DNA of 54,676 nt from assembly GCF_003350325.1 (NCBI RefSeq), contig NZ_QLYZ01000025.1:1-54676 (forward strand), written 5' to 3'. Each line of letters starts with the position of its first letter. Position 1 is the stretch's first letter. The translations under genes and the position numbers were made by a program. The stretch is from Vibrio rhodolitus (GTDB lineage: Bacteria > Pseudomonadota > Gammaproteobacteria > Enterobacterales > Vibrionaceae). Of the stretch, positions 44,549-52,664 are shown in pieces. The notes under the pieces are model-generated. The model was not told the origin of the DNA. It ran no database searches and saw only the letters and a list, made by a program, of their open reading frames with translations.

Positions 44549-45535
44549 ATGTTAAATCGTCGAGAGGAATGGTTAGATTTCATTCTTAATTCCTTGCCTG
44601 ATCACGTCTTTATCTTAGATGAAGCTGGTAGATATGTTGATAGCTACGGCGGTCAATACAACTCGAAGGATTTTGATGCCAAGAGTTATATAGGCTTGCA
44701 CCTAGACCAAGTGCTCTCCAATGACAAAGCTGCCGAGCTGAAGCAATATATCGATCAAGTCATCGAGTCAAAACAGACTCTCGTGGTGAAATACAACCTT
44801 AAGCTGCACGATCATTTATTACTCTCTATCGAAGAGTTACAAGATTCCGCTCTGCCTGAAGAGAGTTGGTTTGAAGCGATCATTAATTATGTCTCGCCAG
44901 CACAAACCGGTTCACATCAAGTTATGTGGTCGGTGCGTAACGTTACTCAAACTCATCTATTAGAAAGCAAGCTGAAAAAACTCTCAGAGACGGATGAACT
45001 CACCAATATCCTCAACCGCCGAGCATTTTTGCTTGAGCTTGAACAAGCCTTTCTCGCGCAAAAAGAAAAAGATCAGCCCTTGGTGTGCTTGATGATCGAC
45101 ATCGACCACTTTAAAGAAATTAATGATATGGTCGGACACTTATCTGGTGATGAAGTGATTAAACACGTCGCTCAGGTGTGCCAAACGCAGATCCGCGCTA
45201 CGGATCATATTGGTCGTTTGGGCGGTGAAGAGTTTGGTATATTGCTTAGACATACTAACGCGATTCAAGCTTTTGATATTGCCGAGAGGGTTCGTCATTC
45301 ACTCAGCACATCTGCTTGCAACGTCGAAAATAATGACATTTTCCCGACCGTGAGCATCGGCATCGCGGAGTGCAATCAAAACGTTGATTCAATGAAAAGA
45401 CTACTGATCAACGCCGACAAAGCGATGTACTACTCAAAGCGTACCGGGCGCGATCAGGTAACGATTTATCACGATAATCTACCGGATCTCAAGATACACT
45501 CTGCTGCAAAGTCGCAAATTCTCCGCGCCTGCTAG
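44549..45535 (+). CDS. PAS-GGDEF diguanylate cyclase, cytoplasmic
   Basis: The 328-residue product has an N-terminal PAS-like sensor domain (about 10-140) and a C-terminal GGDEF domain (about 150-315). The active-site variant GGEEF sits at 225-229, and an RxxD inhibitory site (RATD) five residues before it. The SETDELTNILNRRAFLLEL start of the catalytic domain is canonical. No membrane segment is visible, so it should be cytosolic. It is convergent with zntR, 18 bases away. Confidence 0.9.
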   Translation: MLNRREEWLDFILNSLPDHVFILDEAGRYVDSYGGQYNSKDFDAKSYIGLHLDQVLSNDKAAELKQYIDQVIESKQTLVVKYNLKLHDHLLLSIEELQDSALPEESWFEAIINYVSPAQTGSHQVMWSVRNVTQTHLLESKLKKLSETDELTNILNRRAFLLELEQAFLAQKEKDQPLVCLMIDIDHFKEINDMVGHLSGDEVIKHVAQVCQTQIRATDHIGRLGGEEFGILLRHTNAIQAFDIAERVRHSLSTSACNVENNDIFPTVSIGIAECNQNVDSMKRLLINADKAMYYSKRTGRDQVTIYHDNLPDLKIHSAAKSQILRAC

Positions 45536-45553
45536 CCACCAGCAGCGCGCGGC

Positions 45554-45991
45554 TCACTTATGGTGATGACAACAGCTCTCTGCTTCTTCCTCACTCGCCA
45601 GTGCTCCTAAGATTGAGCAATGACTGGCGTTATCGTCTACATCACCACAACAGGCATCGTTGATCTTTTTTAGTGCGCTGCGAATGCGGGTCAATTCTTC
45701 AATCTTCTCATCAATCACTTGCAGTTTTGCCGTCGTGATGGCTTTTACCTCAGCACAGCTATGTTCAGTCGCCTCGAGCTTAATCTCAAGCAGTTCTTTG
45801 ATCTCCTCAAGGCTAAGCCCCAAATCTTTGGCTTTGAGAATAAACGCGACTTGCTTTTGGTTCTCTTCACTATACAAGCGGTACCCTGACTCGCTGCGGC
45901 TTGCAGGTTTAATCAGGGCGTTTTTTTCATAAAACCTCAGCGTATCAGCGGTAACACCACAGCGTTTTGCCAATTCTCCGATTTGGAACAT
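45554..45991 (-). CDS. zntR: Zinc-responsive MerR-family regulator ZntR
   Basis: ZntR activates the zinc/cadmium/lead exporter gene zntA by untwisting its promoter. The 145-residue product has the MerR helix-turn-helix (IGELAKRCGVTADTLRFYEK), a dimer coiled coil and ZntR-type metal ligands: the Cys in EHSCAEVK, CC in NDACCGD and the Cys in SHCSILGAL. The tail adds CCHHHK, which may bind more metal. The target zntA is not in the window. Confidence 0.88.
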   Translation of the reverse strand: MFQIGELAKRCGVTADTLRFYEKNALIKPASRSESGYRLYSEENQKQVAFILKAKDLGLSLEEIKELLEIKLEATEHSCAEVKAITTAKLQVIDEKIEELTRIRSALKKINDACCGDVDDNASHCSILGALASEEEAESCCHHHK

Positions 45992-46060
45992 AACTTTTCC
46001 TATTAACCGTTTCGTTACTTATCAAGCTAAACATGACGGAAATTACAATTATTTTTGCGA

Positions 46061-46076
46061 TGCCAAACGATTGCGC
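46061..46076. promoter_or_regulatory. Putative PurR box upstream of purH
   Basis: TGCCAAACGATTGCGC contains the CAAACG core and TTGCG of the PurR operator (consensus ACGCAAACGTTTGCGT), matching 11 of 16 positions. A -10-like TAGAAT lies at 46100-46105. Repression by PurR with guanine or hypoxanthine is expected for purH, but the match is imperfect. Confidence 0.5.
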
Positions 46077-46105
46077 GAGCTTTTTTGTAATAAATTAGTT
46101 AGAAT

Positions 46106-46252
46106 GTGCGCCATCAAATTCAGAGCATCGCAAATGCTCTTGGAAATGGCAAAAGGTCTTTACCAAAACTGGCCAATATTCTAGCCAAGGTTAGAAACAA
46201 GTTCATTTTTGGCAAGCATCTTTTAATTCGTGAATTTGAGGAAAATGGAAGC
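46106..46252 (+). promoter_or_regulatory. purH 5' leader with a perfect hairpin
   Basis: AGAGCAT (46122-46128) and ATGCTCT (46134-46140) pair perfectly around CGCAA. The leader is open in the purH frame back to a GTG at 46106. The encoded extension has no PurH counterpart, and the ATG at 46253 has a good AGGAAAA/GGAAG site, so the leader is taken as non-coding. Confidence 0.45.
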
Positions 46253-47845
46253 ATGAATAACGCTCGTCCTATTCGCCGCGCGCTTATCAGCGTATCAGAC
46301 AAAACAGGTATTGTTGAGTTTGCTCAAGCTCTAGCGGAGCGTGGTGTCGATATTCTATCGACTGGTGGTACTGCTCGCCTACTGGCTGATAAAGGTATCT
46401 CAGTAACAGAAGTATCTGATTACACTGGTTTCCCAGAAATGATGGACGGTCGCGTTAAGACCCTGCATCCAAAAGTTCACGGTGGCGTTCTCGGTCGTCG
46501 CGGTCAAGATGACAACATCATGGAAAAGCACGGCATTAATCCAATTGATATGGTGGTCGTCAACCTATACCCATTTGCAGAAACAGTAGCTAAAGAAGGC
46601 TGTACGCTTGCTGATGCGGTCGAAAACATCGATATCGGTGGTCCAACTATGGTTCGCTCAGCCGCTAAAAACCATAAAGATGTCACGATTGTAGTTAACG
46701 CCAAAGACTACAACCGCGTTATCGCGGAAATGGATGCCAACCAAACGTCATTGACGCTAGAAACGCGTTTCGACCTTGCGATTGCCGCTTTTGAGCACAC
46801 TGCAGCGTATGACGGCATGATTGCCAACTACTTCGGTACTATGGTTCCCTCTTACGGTGAGAACAAGGAAGGCGACCAAGAGAGCAAATTCCCTCGCACC
46901 TTCAACCAGCAATTCATCAAGAAGCAAGATATGCGTTACGGTGAGAACAGTCACCAAGATGCAGCTTTCTATGTTGAAGAGCATCCGCAAGAAGCCTCAG
47001 TTGCGACAGCTCGCCAAATCCAAGGTAAAGCGCTTTCTTACAACAACATCGCTGATACTGATGCCGCACTTGAGTGTGTGAAAGAGTTCAGTGAGCCAGC
47101 ATGTGTGATCGTCAAGCATGCTAACCCTTGTGGCGTGGCACTAGGCAAAGACATCTTGGAAGCCTACAACCGCGCTTACCAAACAGACCCAACGTCTGCG
47201 TTTGGTGGCATCATCGCATTTAACCAAGAGCTGGATGCAGCAACCGCTTCAGCTATCGTTGAGCGTCAGTTTGTTGAGGTAATCATTGCGCCGTCTGTGT
47301 CAGCTGAAGCAGTTGAAGTCGTGGCAGCGAAAAAGAATGTTCGCCTACTAGAATGTGGGGAATGGTCAACGCAAACCACTGGCTTTGACGTGAAACGCGT
47401 TAATGGCGGCTTGCTAGTTCAAGACCGTGATCAAGGCATGGTTAGCTTGGGCGACCTAAAAGTTGTATCAAAACGTCAGCCAACGGAAGAAGAACTAAAA
47501 GACGCTCTGTTCTGCTGGAAAGTAGCGAAATATGTCAAATCGAACGCGATTGTTTACGCGAAAGGCGATATGACCATTGGTGTTGGTGCTGGTCAAATGA
47601 GCCGCGTCTACTCAGCGAAAATTGCCGGCATTAAAGCTGCAGATGAAGGTCTAGAGGTTGCTGGTAGCGTGATGGCGTCAGATGCTTTCTTCCCATTCCG
47701 TGATGGCATTGATGCAGCAGCAGAAGCAGGCATTAAGTGTGTGATTCAACCTGGTGGTTCAATGCGCGATGACGAAGTTATCGCAGCAGCCGATGAACAT
47801 GGTATGGCGATGATCTTTACCGGAATGCGTCACTTCCGCCACTAA
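46253..47845 (+). CDS. purH: Bifunctional AICAR transformylase/IMP cyclohydrolase
   Basis: PurH carries out the last two steps of de novo IMP synthesis. The 530-residue product starts MNNARPIRRALISVSDKTGI. The N-terminal cyclohydrolase domain shows STGGTARLLAD and MMDGRVKTLHPKVHGG. The C-terminal transformylase domain has the catalytic K-H in IVKHANPCGVA and the C-terminal FPFRDGIDAAAEAG. Length and motifs are normal. It is followed by purD, as in E. coli, but with a 282-base structured spacer. Confidence 0.97.
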   Translation: MNNARPIRRALISVSDKTGIVEFAQALAERGVDILSTGGTARLLADKGISVTEVSDYTGFPEMMDGRVKTLHPKVHGGVLGRRGQDDNIMEKHGINPIDMVVVNLYPFAETVAKEGCTLADAVENIDIGGPTMVRSAAKNHKDVTIVVNAKDYNRVIAEMDANQTSLTLETRFDLAIAAFEHTAAYDGMIANYFGTMVPSYGENKEGDQESKFPRTFNQQFIKKQDMRYGENSHQDAAFYVEEHPQEASVATARQIQGKALSYNNIADTDAALECVKEFSEPACVIVKHANPCGVALGKDILEAYNRAYQTDPTSAFGGIIAFNQELDAATASAIVERQFVEVIIAPSVSAEAVEVVAAKKNVRLLECGEWSTQTTGFDVKRVNGGLLVQDRDQGMVSLGDLKVVSKRQPTEEELKDALFCWKVAKYVKSNAIVYAKGDMTIGVGAGQMSRVYSAKIAGIKAADEGLEVAGSVMASDAFFPFRDGIDAAAEAGIKCVIQPGGSMRDDEVIAAADEHGMAMIFTGMRHFRH

Positions 47846-47855
47846 TTTCCTCTGC

Positions 47856-47962
47856 GTAATTGGTGATGTGGCGTTGTTAACTGCTTTCGCCCACCCCGGT
47901 CACATAGCGGACCATGCTCCCGGGGATGGGCTCAATTGCTGCCTAGCCACATCACCAATTAC
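47856..47962. other. Two-tier hairpin between purH and purD
   Basis: An outer stem of 17 perfect base pairs (47856-47872 with 47946-47962) encloses an internal loop of about 16 bases per side. An 11-bp GC-rich inner stem follows (47889-47899 with 47920-47931) with a single bulged A at 47926, then a 20-base terminal loop. There is no T tract and no ORF. It starts 11 bases after the purH stop. It could be an mRNA processing element, a small RNA or a dispersed palindromic element. Confidence 0.7.
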
Positions 47963-47999
47963 TTTGAGCAAGACTTATAATTTTGTTTTTTAAATATTC

Positions 48000-48127
48000 C
48001 GATATTTGAAATACGTAGAGCAAGTCAGTGACTTTAGTTCAAGGAAAACACGCGGAGCTTATGACCATAAGTGAGCATGTTTGACACAGCAATAAAGGCT
48101 CTGAAGCAGCTATAAGGATTTTAAAAC
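48000..48127 (+). other. purD leader with a small palindrome
   Basis: This stretch contains CTTATG-AC-CATAAG (48058-48071), flanked by GAGC-type sequence on both sides, and ends at a TAAGGA ribosome binding site before purD. It has no ORF. From memory, its layout resembles repeated intergenic elements found in vibrios, but a comparison was not possible here. Confidence 0.35.
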
Positions 48128-49417
48128 ATGAATGTATTGATTATTGGTGCCGGCGGTCGTGAACATGCACTGGGTTGGAAAGTCGCACAAAACCCTAACG
48201 TAGAAACAATCTTTATTGCCCCAGGTAACGCAGGCACCGCTCTTGAGCCTAAGCTTGAAAACGTCAACATCGGTGTAGAAGACATTGATACCTTAGTGAA
48301 TTTCGCCAAAGAAAATTCAATTGAGCTAACCATCGTTGGCCCTGAAGCGCCATTAGTGATTGGTGTGGTTGATGCGTTCCAAGCAGAAGGTCTTGCGATC
48401 TTTGGTCCAACTCAAGGCGCTGCGCAACTGGAAGGTTCGAAAGCCTTCACCAAAGATTTCTTAGCTCGCCACCAAATCCCTACTGCCGCTTATGCGAACT
48501 TCACTGAAATCGAGCCAGCACTGGCTTACGTTCGTGAACAAGGTGCACCTATTGTGGTGAAAGCAGATGGTCTCGCGGCAGGTAAAGGCGTGATTGTGGC
48601 AATGACGCTGCAAGAAGCAGAAGATGCGATTCAAGATATGCTAGCTGGTAATGCATTTGGCGATGCCGGTAGCCGCGTGGTGATCGAAGAGTTCCTTGAT
48701 GGTGAAGAGGCGAGCTTTATCGTCATGGTAGACGGTGAGAACGTACTACCAATGGCAACCAGCCAAGATCACAAACGTGTTGGCGATAAAGACACCGGAC
48801 CAAATACAGGGGGGATGGGCGCGTACTCACCAGCTCCTGTAGTCACCACTGAAATCCACAACCGCATTATGGAAGAAGTGATTTACCCTACGGTTCGCGG
48901 CATGGCAGCCGAGGGCAACCCATACACCGGTTTCCTATATGCAGGACTAATGATCGATAAAGCTGGCACTCCAAAAGTAATTGAGTACAACTGCCGCTTT
49001 GGTGACCCAGAGACTCAACCAATCATGATGCGTATGCAATCAGATATGGTTGAGCTGTGTCTTGCTGCGCTAAACAAGAGACTCGACCAAGTTGAATCGA
49101 AGTGGGATCCACGTGCTTCGATTGGTATCGTACTTGCAGCTGGCGGCTACCCTGCCGCTTACGACAAAGGTGATGTTATTTCCGGTCTGCCGCAAGTTGA
49201 AACTGAGGGCGAGAAAGTCTTCCACGCAGGCACCGACAATAAGGCCGGTGATATCGTGACTAATGGCGGTCGTGTATTATGCGCGACAGCGTTGGGCAAT
49301 ACGGTTTCTGAAGCGCAGGAACGCGCCTACGAGCTTGCTAAACAAATTAGCTGGAAAGGTATGTTCTACCGAAATGATATCGGTTATAGAGCGATTGAGC
49401 GCGAAAATAACGCATAA
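48128..49417 (+). CDS. purD: Phosphoribosylamine-glycine ligase
   Basis: PurD joins glycine to phosphoribosylamine using ATP in purine synthesis. The 429-residue product begins MNVLIIGAGGREHALGWK. It has the ATP-grasp motifs PIVVKADGLAAGKGVIVA and VIEEFLDGEEASF, then TGGMGAYSP and EYNCRFGDPETQ. Length is normal. Strong codon bias and a following terminator indicate a well-expressed purHD unit. Confidence 0.97.
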   Translation: MNVLIIGAGGREHALGWKVAQNPNVETIFIAPGNAGTALEPKLENVNIGVEDIDTLVNFAKENSIELTIVGPEAPLVIGVVDAFQAEGLAIFGPTQGAAQLEGSKAFTKDFLARHQIPTAAYANFTEIEPALAYVREQGAPIVVKADGLAAGKGVIVAMTLQEAEDAIQDMLAGNAFGDAGSRVVIEEFLDGEEASFIVMVDGENVLPMATSQDHKRVGDKDTGPNTGGMGAYSPAPVVTTEIHNRIMEEVIYPTVRGMAAEGNPYTGFLYAGLMIDKAGTPKVIEYNCRFGDPETQPIMMRMQSDMVELCLAALNKRLDQVESKWDPRASIGIVLAAGGYPAAYDKGDVISGLPQVETEGEKVFHAGTDNKAGDIVTNGGRVLCATALGNTVSEAQERAYELAKQISWKGMFYRNDIGYRAIERENNA

Positions 49418-49435
49418 TCAGACAAGCTAAACAGA

Positions 49436-49464
49436 AAAGGCGCTCATTGAGCGCCTTTTTTTAT
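49436..49464. terminator. Terminator between purD and the DUF1481 gene
   Basis: AAAGGCGCTC and GAGCGCCTTT arms around ATT are followed by T residues. It lies between convergent genes; the T tract favours purD. Confidence 0.85.
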
Positions 49465-49482
49465 CTAAATTCAGTGGGTAGT

Positions 49483-50178
49483 TTAATTTTCCAGTAGCTG
49501 AGGTCTTGCAATACAAGATTGGCTATCGTCAGACAGCATTAGCAGGTCTTCAATCACTAAGCTGTCTCCGTCAGCACGGCCGACAAACGCCACAAAGCTA
49601 TCGATACCCGCTAAGCGATCAACCACAAAGCTTGGTAAGCTTTGGTTAAACTCGAGCTTGTGGTATTCAGCGCCAGAACATGTTTCAAACTCACGTCCAT
49701 CCCAATAGCCTTGGATAAGCTCCATGCCCTCTTTCTCTTGCTGCTTGGTTTTCTCCGCGACATTGACCGCTTCACCTTGCAACTGCTCAAGCATGTCATT
49801 TTTCAAGGGTAAAACTTTACCATCGAGACGATACATCTGATAAACCGCTTCACCCTGTTGGTTAAAGCGCACGTGAATCGTATAAGGCACTAAGCCTTGA
49901 CTACCTTTGAGTTGTTCACCTTCACGAATCAGCTCTCTAACACTGCCCTCTTCCCAGCGATAATTACTTTGGTACCAACCATAGTCACCTGCAACCACGT
50001 AATCAGCAGCACTTAATGGAATCGCGAGCCTATCGGTAAACCAATACAGACTGGTGGCATCACCCATGCTTTGACCGCCAGAATGGTTTAGCGTCGCATC
50101 AATGGTCGAGTTAGTAATATCAGCTGAACAGCCGAAAAGAAAAGAGATGATTAGTGAAGGAAGGAGGTGTTTTTTCAT
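49483..50178 (-). CDS. DUF1481 family lipoprotein
   Basis: The 231-residue product starts MKKHLLPSLIISFLFGCSAD, a lipoprotein signal with lipobox LFGC, so it should be anchored to a membrane facing the periplasm. It corresponds to YjaH-type DUF1481 proteins, which in E. coli also lie just downstream of hupA. The function is unknown. The ATG at 50176-50178 was chosen because AT-rich sequence plus the signal peptide starts there; an upstream in-frame start seven codons earlier would spoil the signal peptide. Confidence 0.85.
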   Translation of the reverse strand: MKKHLLPSLIISFLFGCSADITNSTIDATLNHSGGQSMGDATSLYWFTDRLAIPLSAADYVVAGDYGWYQSNYRWEEGSVRELIREGEQLKGSQGLVPYTIHVRFNQQGEAVYQMYRLDGKVLPLKNDMLEQLQGEAVNVAEKTKQQEKEGMELIQGYWDGREFETCSGAEYHKLEFNQSLPSFVVDRLAGIDSFVAFVGRADGDSLVIEDLLMLSDDSQSCIARPQLLEN

Positions 50179-50191
50179 ATAAGGTCTTGCA

Positions 50192-50219
50192 AACGCCAAG
50201 GTCAGATGACCTTGGCGTT
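50192..50219 (-). terminator. 13-bp hairpin between hupA and the DUF1481 gene
   Basis: Perfect 13-bp arms (50192-50204 with 50207-50219) are separated by only two bases. It lies just after hupA on the minus strand. A long T tract is missing, so it may protect the hupA mRNA 3' end and allow some read-through into the DUF1481 gene. Confidence 0.65.
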
Positions 50220-50226
50220 AATTAAA

Positions 50227-50499
50227 TTATTTCACTGCGTCTTTAAGTGCTTTACCAGCAACGAAAGCAGGAACATTTGCAGCTGCGATTTGAATCTCAG
50301 CACCAGTCTTAGGGTTACGACCAGTACGTGCTGCGCGGTGGTTTACTTTGAATGTACCAAAACCAATTAGTTGAACTTGGTCACCCTCTTTAAGTGCGCC
50401 AGATACGCCTTCAAGAGTTGCTTCAAGAGCAGCTTTAGCTTGTGCTTTTGATAGGTCTGCTTTCTCAGCGATAAAGTCGATTAATTGGGTCTTGTTCAT
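50227..50499 (-). CDS. hupA: DNA-binding protein HU-alpha
   Basis: HU is an abundant histone-like protein that bends DNA. The 90-residue product begins MNKTQLIDFIAEKADLSKAQ and has the DNA-binding beta-arm sequence around GTFKVNHRAARTGRNPKTGAE. The ATG at 50497-50499 was chosen over an in-frame start 11 codons upstream because an AAGGGAAACC site precedes it and the N-terminus is conserved. The yjaG-hupA-yjaH neighbourhood matches E. coli. Confidence 0.97.
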   Translation of the reverse strand: MNKTQLIDFIAEKADLSKAQAKAALEATLEGVSGALKEGDQVQLIGFGTFKVNHRAARTGRNPKTGAEIQIAAANVPAFVAGKALKDAVK

Positions 50500-50850
50500 T
50501 AGGTTTCCCTTCTCATATGTTATCGAATTCAACTCACTCTAAAACATAAATGCCCCATCTGGCAAAGGTTTGTAGGCATTCTTTGGCTTTAATGCGTGAC
50601 TTTTAACCATAATATGAGTATTAACTCACAAATTGTTACTGGTTGAGTCATAATCAATACTTGTTTTTCAACCAATTTAACCTTATTTATAAACCGCTCA
50701 AGTCATGTGAAGCCTGATATTACGGGGCTTGAGCGATGACAAAATACACACACCAATAATGCCCAGGTATATCGAACGTGCTTCCATTGAGAACAGTGAT
50801 AGCAATTCGCAGCAAAATTAGGTCGTGGTAATAACTTTTATAGGAACAAT
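50500..50850. other. Spacer between hupA and the CNNM gene
   Basis: This 351-base AT-rich stretch lies between divergent genes and must hold both promoters. It contains a perfect 8-bp inverted repeat (CGCTCAAG 50695-50702 with CTTGAGCG 50728-50735) around 25 bases. No ORF with a ribosome binding site was found. An AGGA site stands before the CNNM ATG at the right end. Confidence 0.45.
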
Positions 50851-51951
50851 ATGTTGCTGCTAACTATATACGTCACTGTCGCGATTGGCGTATCTTTTAT
50901 CTGTTCAGTTCTCGAAGCGGTCTTACTAAGTATTACTCCGAGCTTTATTGCTCAAATGCGCCAACAGGGACACCCTGCAGCAGACAGACTGACTGCTCTA
51001 AAACAGGATATTGACCGTCCACTGGCGTCTATCTTGACGCTTAACACCATTGCGCACACCATCGGTGCAGCAACCGCCGGTGCGCAAGCTGCCGTTGTGT
51101 TCGGCAGTGAATGGCTCGGCGTGTTCTCTGGTGTACTAACGCTAGCGATTCTTGTGCTATCTGAAATCGTACCGAAAACCATTGGCGCGACATACTGGCG
51201 TCAACTCGCGCCGTTTGCTGCAACCACACTACGTTGGATGGTATGGTTACTGACTCCATTTGTTTGGTTCTCAGAACAGATCACTAAGCGTCTAGCTCGT
51301 GGTCATGAAGCACCAAAAATGCGTGATGAACTATCAGCGATGGCTATTCTTGCCAAAGAGAGCGGCGAGTTCGCCGAAGGTGAATCTAAGATCCTAAGCA
51401 ACCTACTGGGTATTCAAGATGTACCAGTAACCCAAGTAATGACGCCTCGCCCAGTGGTATTCCGTGTTGATGCCGAGATGACGATCAAAGAGTTCTTAAC
51501 CGAGCATCGTGATACGCCATTCTCTCGTCCACTGGTATACAGTCAAACGAATGACAATATCGTTGGTTTTGTTCACCGCCTAGAGCTATTCAAACTTAAG
51601 CAATCAGGCAGTGGTGATAAACAGCTAGGCTCTGTAATGCGCCCTGTGCACGTTCTGCTAAATAACATGCCATTGCCTAAGGCATTTGACCAAATGCTGT
51701 CTAAACGCCTTCAGCTTGCGTTAGTGGTAGATGAATATGGCACAGTTCAAGGCCTGCTAACGCTAGAAGATATCTTTGAGCATTTAGTTGGTGAAGAGAT
51801 TGTTGACGAAGCAGATAACGCCACTGACATGCAAGAGCTGGCTTTTGAGCGTTGGGAAAAGTGGAAAAAGCAGCACGGCGTGATTGAAAGCCGCGACGAT
51901 GATGAAGACGATGAAAAAGAAGAGTCTGAATCGAACGACAAAGATAAGTAA
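50851..51951 (+). CDS. CNNM/CorC-type DUF21-CBS membrane protein
   Basis: The 366-residue product has a DUF21 transmembrane domain (about residues 1-180, with SEIVPKTIGATYW) and a pair of CBS domains (about 195-315, with VMTPRPVVF and LVVDEYGTVQGLLTLEDIFEHLVGEEI). The tail is very acidic, rich in D, E and S (about 340-366). Family members take part in magnesium or cobalt export, and some are misnamed hemolysins. It lacks the CorC_HlyC C-terminal domain seen in longer relatives. It is monocistronic. Confidence 0.88.
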   Translation: MLLLTIYVTVAIGVSFICSVLEAVLLSITPSFIAQMRQQGHPAADRLTALKQDIDRPLASILTLNTIAHTIGAATAGAQAAVVFGSEWLGVFSGVLTLAILVLSEIVPKTIGATYWRQLAPFAATTLRWMVWLLTPFVWFSEQITKRLARGHEAPKMRDELSAMAILAKESGEFAEGESKILSNLLGIQDVPVTQVMTPRPVVFRVDAEMTIKEFLTEHRDTPFSRPLVYSQTNDNIVGFVHRLELFKLKQSGSGDKQLGSVMRPVHVLLNNMPLPKAFDQMLSKRLQLALVVDEYGTVQGLLTLEDIFEHLVGEEIVDEADNATDMQELAFERWEKWKKQHGVIESRDDDEDDEKEESESNDKDK

Positions 51952-51965
51952 ATACTGAAATAGAC

Positions 51966-51990
51966 AAAGGGAGCGCAAGCTCCCTTTTTA
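51966..51990. terminator. Terminator between the CNNM gene and yjaG
   Basis: AAAGGGAGC and GCTCCCTTT arms with a GCAA loop and a T tract lie between convergent genes. Confidence 0.87.
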
Positions 51991-52004
51991 GTACCAATTA
52001 AAAA

Positions 52005-52592
52005 TTAAAGACCGATACCAATATTGCTGACGCCTTCATCTTTTAGCTCAGCGCGCAGATCTTTAATCAATTCAATATCACGCTCTTCAGCATCTTTCAG
52101 CGGACGGAAGATTGCCCACTGCACATCCCATTCAGCACAAACCGCTTCGTTGTCCTTTTGGTTTTCATCGGTGATCTCAATACCAGTCTGCGCCTCTTCT
52201 AATTGCGCGACCGTAAGCACAGATTGCTGGCTAACCTTCTGCATGCTTTCAAAAAGATCATCACGATCCAAAAGACCATGAAGCATTGTCGATAGAGCCA
52301 CACACGCATCGATTGCTGGGTAAACGCCGTAAAAGTCGAAATCTTCTGAACTTGGAATAAGCTCTTCCAACTTCTCTAGCTGACGCTCGAAGTTAACCTT
52401 CGCAGTTTTCACCGTTAGTTGTTCCCAGATACTATCCAGGATGTCACGATAAGTGCGAGCAGAAGCAAACTGAGTGTTTTCACAAAACATTGCGTAGTTT
52501 GGATACATACGCTCACACAGACAAGCCATGAAGGTTATCTGTTTCCATGGTTCTAACTTCTCTAGACGAAGCTGAAGTGGGTTTCTTAGCAT
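52005..52592 (-). CDS. yjaG: DUF416 family protein YjaG
   Basis: The 195-residue product begins MLRNPLQLRLEKLEPWKQ and contains FMACLCERMYPNYAMFCE, FDFYGVYPAIDACVAL and EWDVQWAIFR, all conserved in YjaG (DUF416). It is an all-helical cytoplasmic protein of unknown function, found near hupA in E. coli and vibrios. The divergent dehydrogenase gene starts 72 bases away. Confidence 0.9.
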   Translation of the reverse strand: MLRNPLQLRLEKLEPWKQITFMACLCERMYPNYAMFCENTQFASARTYRDILDSIWEQLTVKTAKVNFERQLEKLEELIPSSEDFDFYGVYPAIDACVALSTMLHGLLDRDDLFESMQKVSQQSVLTVAQLEEAQTGIEITDENQKDNEAVCAEWDVQWAIFRPLKDAEERDIELIKDLRAELKDEGVSNIGIGL

Positions 52593-52664
52593 AATGGCTC
52601 AATTGGTTGCAGAAAAATACAGCGGCAGTTTACTTGATAACCAGCAGGGAAAAAAGCAAAGCCT

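Noticed and set aside
46106..46252. 49-codon in-frame extension of purH
   Set aside because: PurH proteins begin at the ATG at 46253. The extension overlaps a leader hairpin and its GTG lies right at the likely -10 element.
47856..47962. Integron attC site (VCR-like) between purH and purD
   Set aside because: The core-site consensus sequences and a neighbouring cassette or integrase are missing; the surroundings are plain purine genes.
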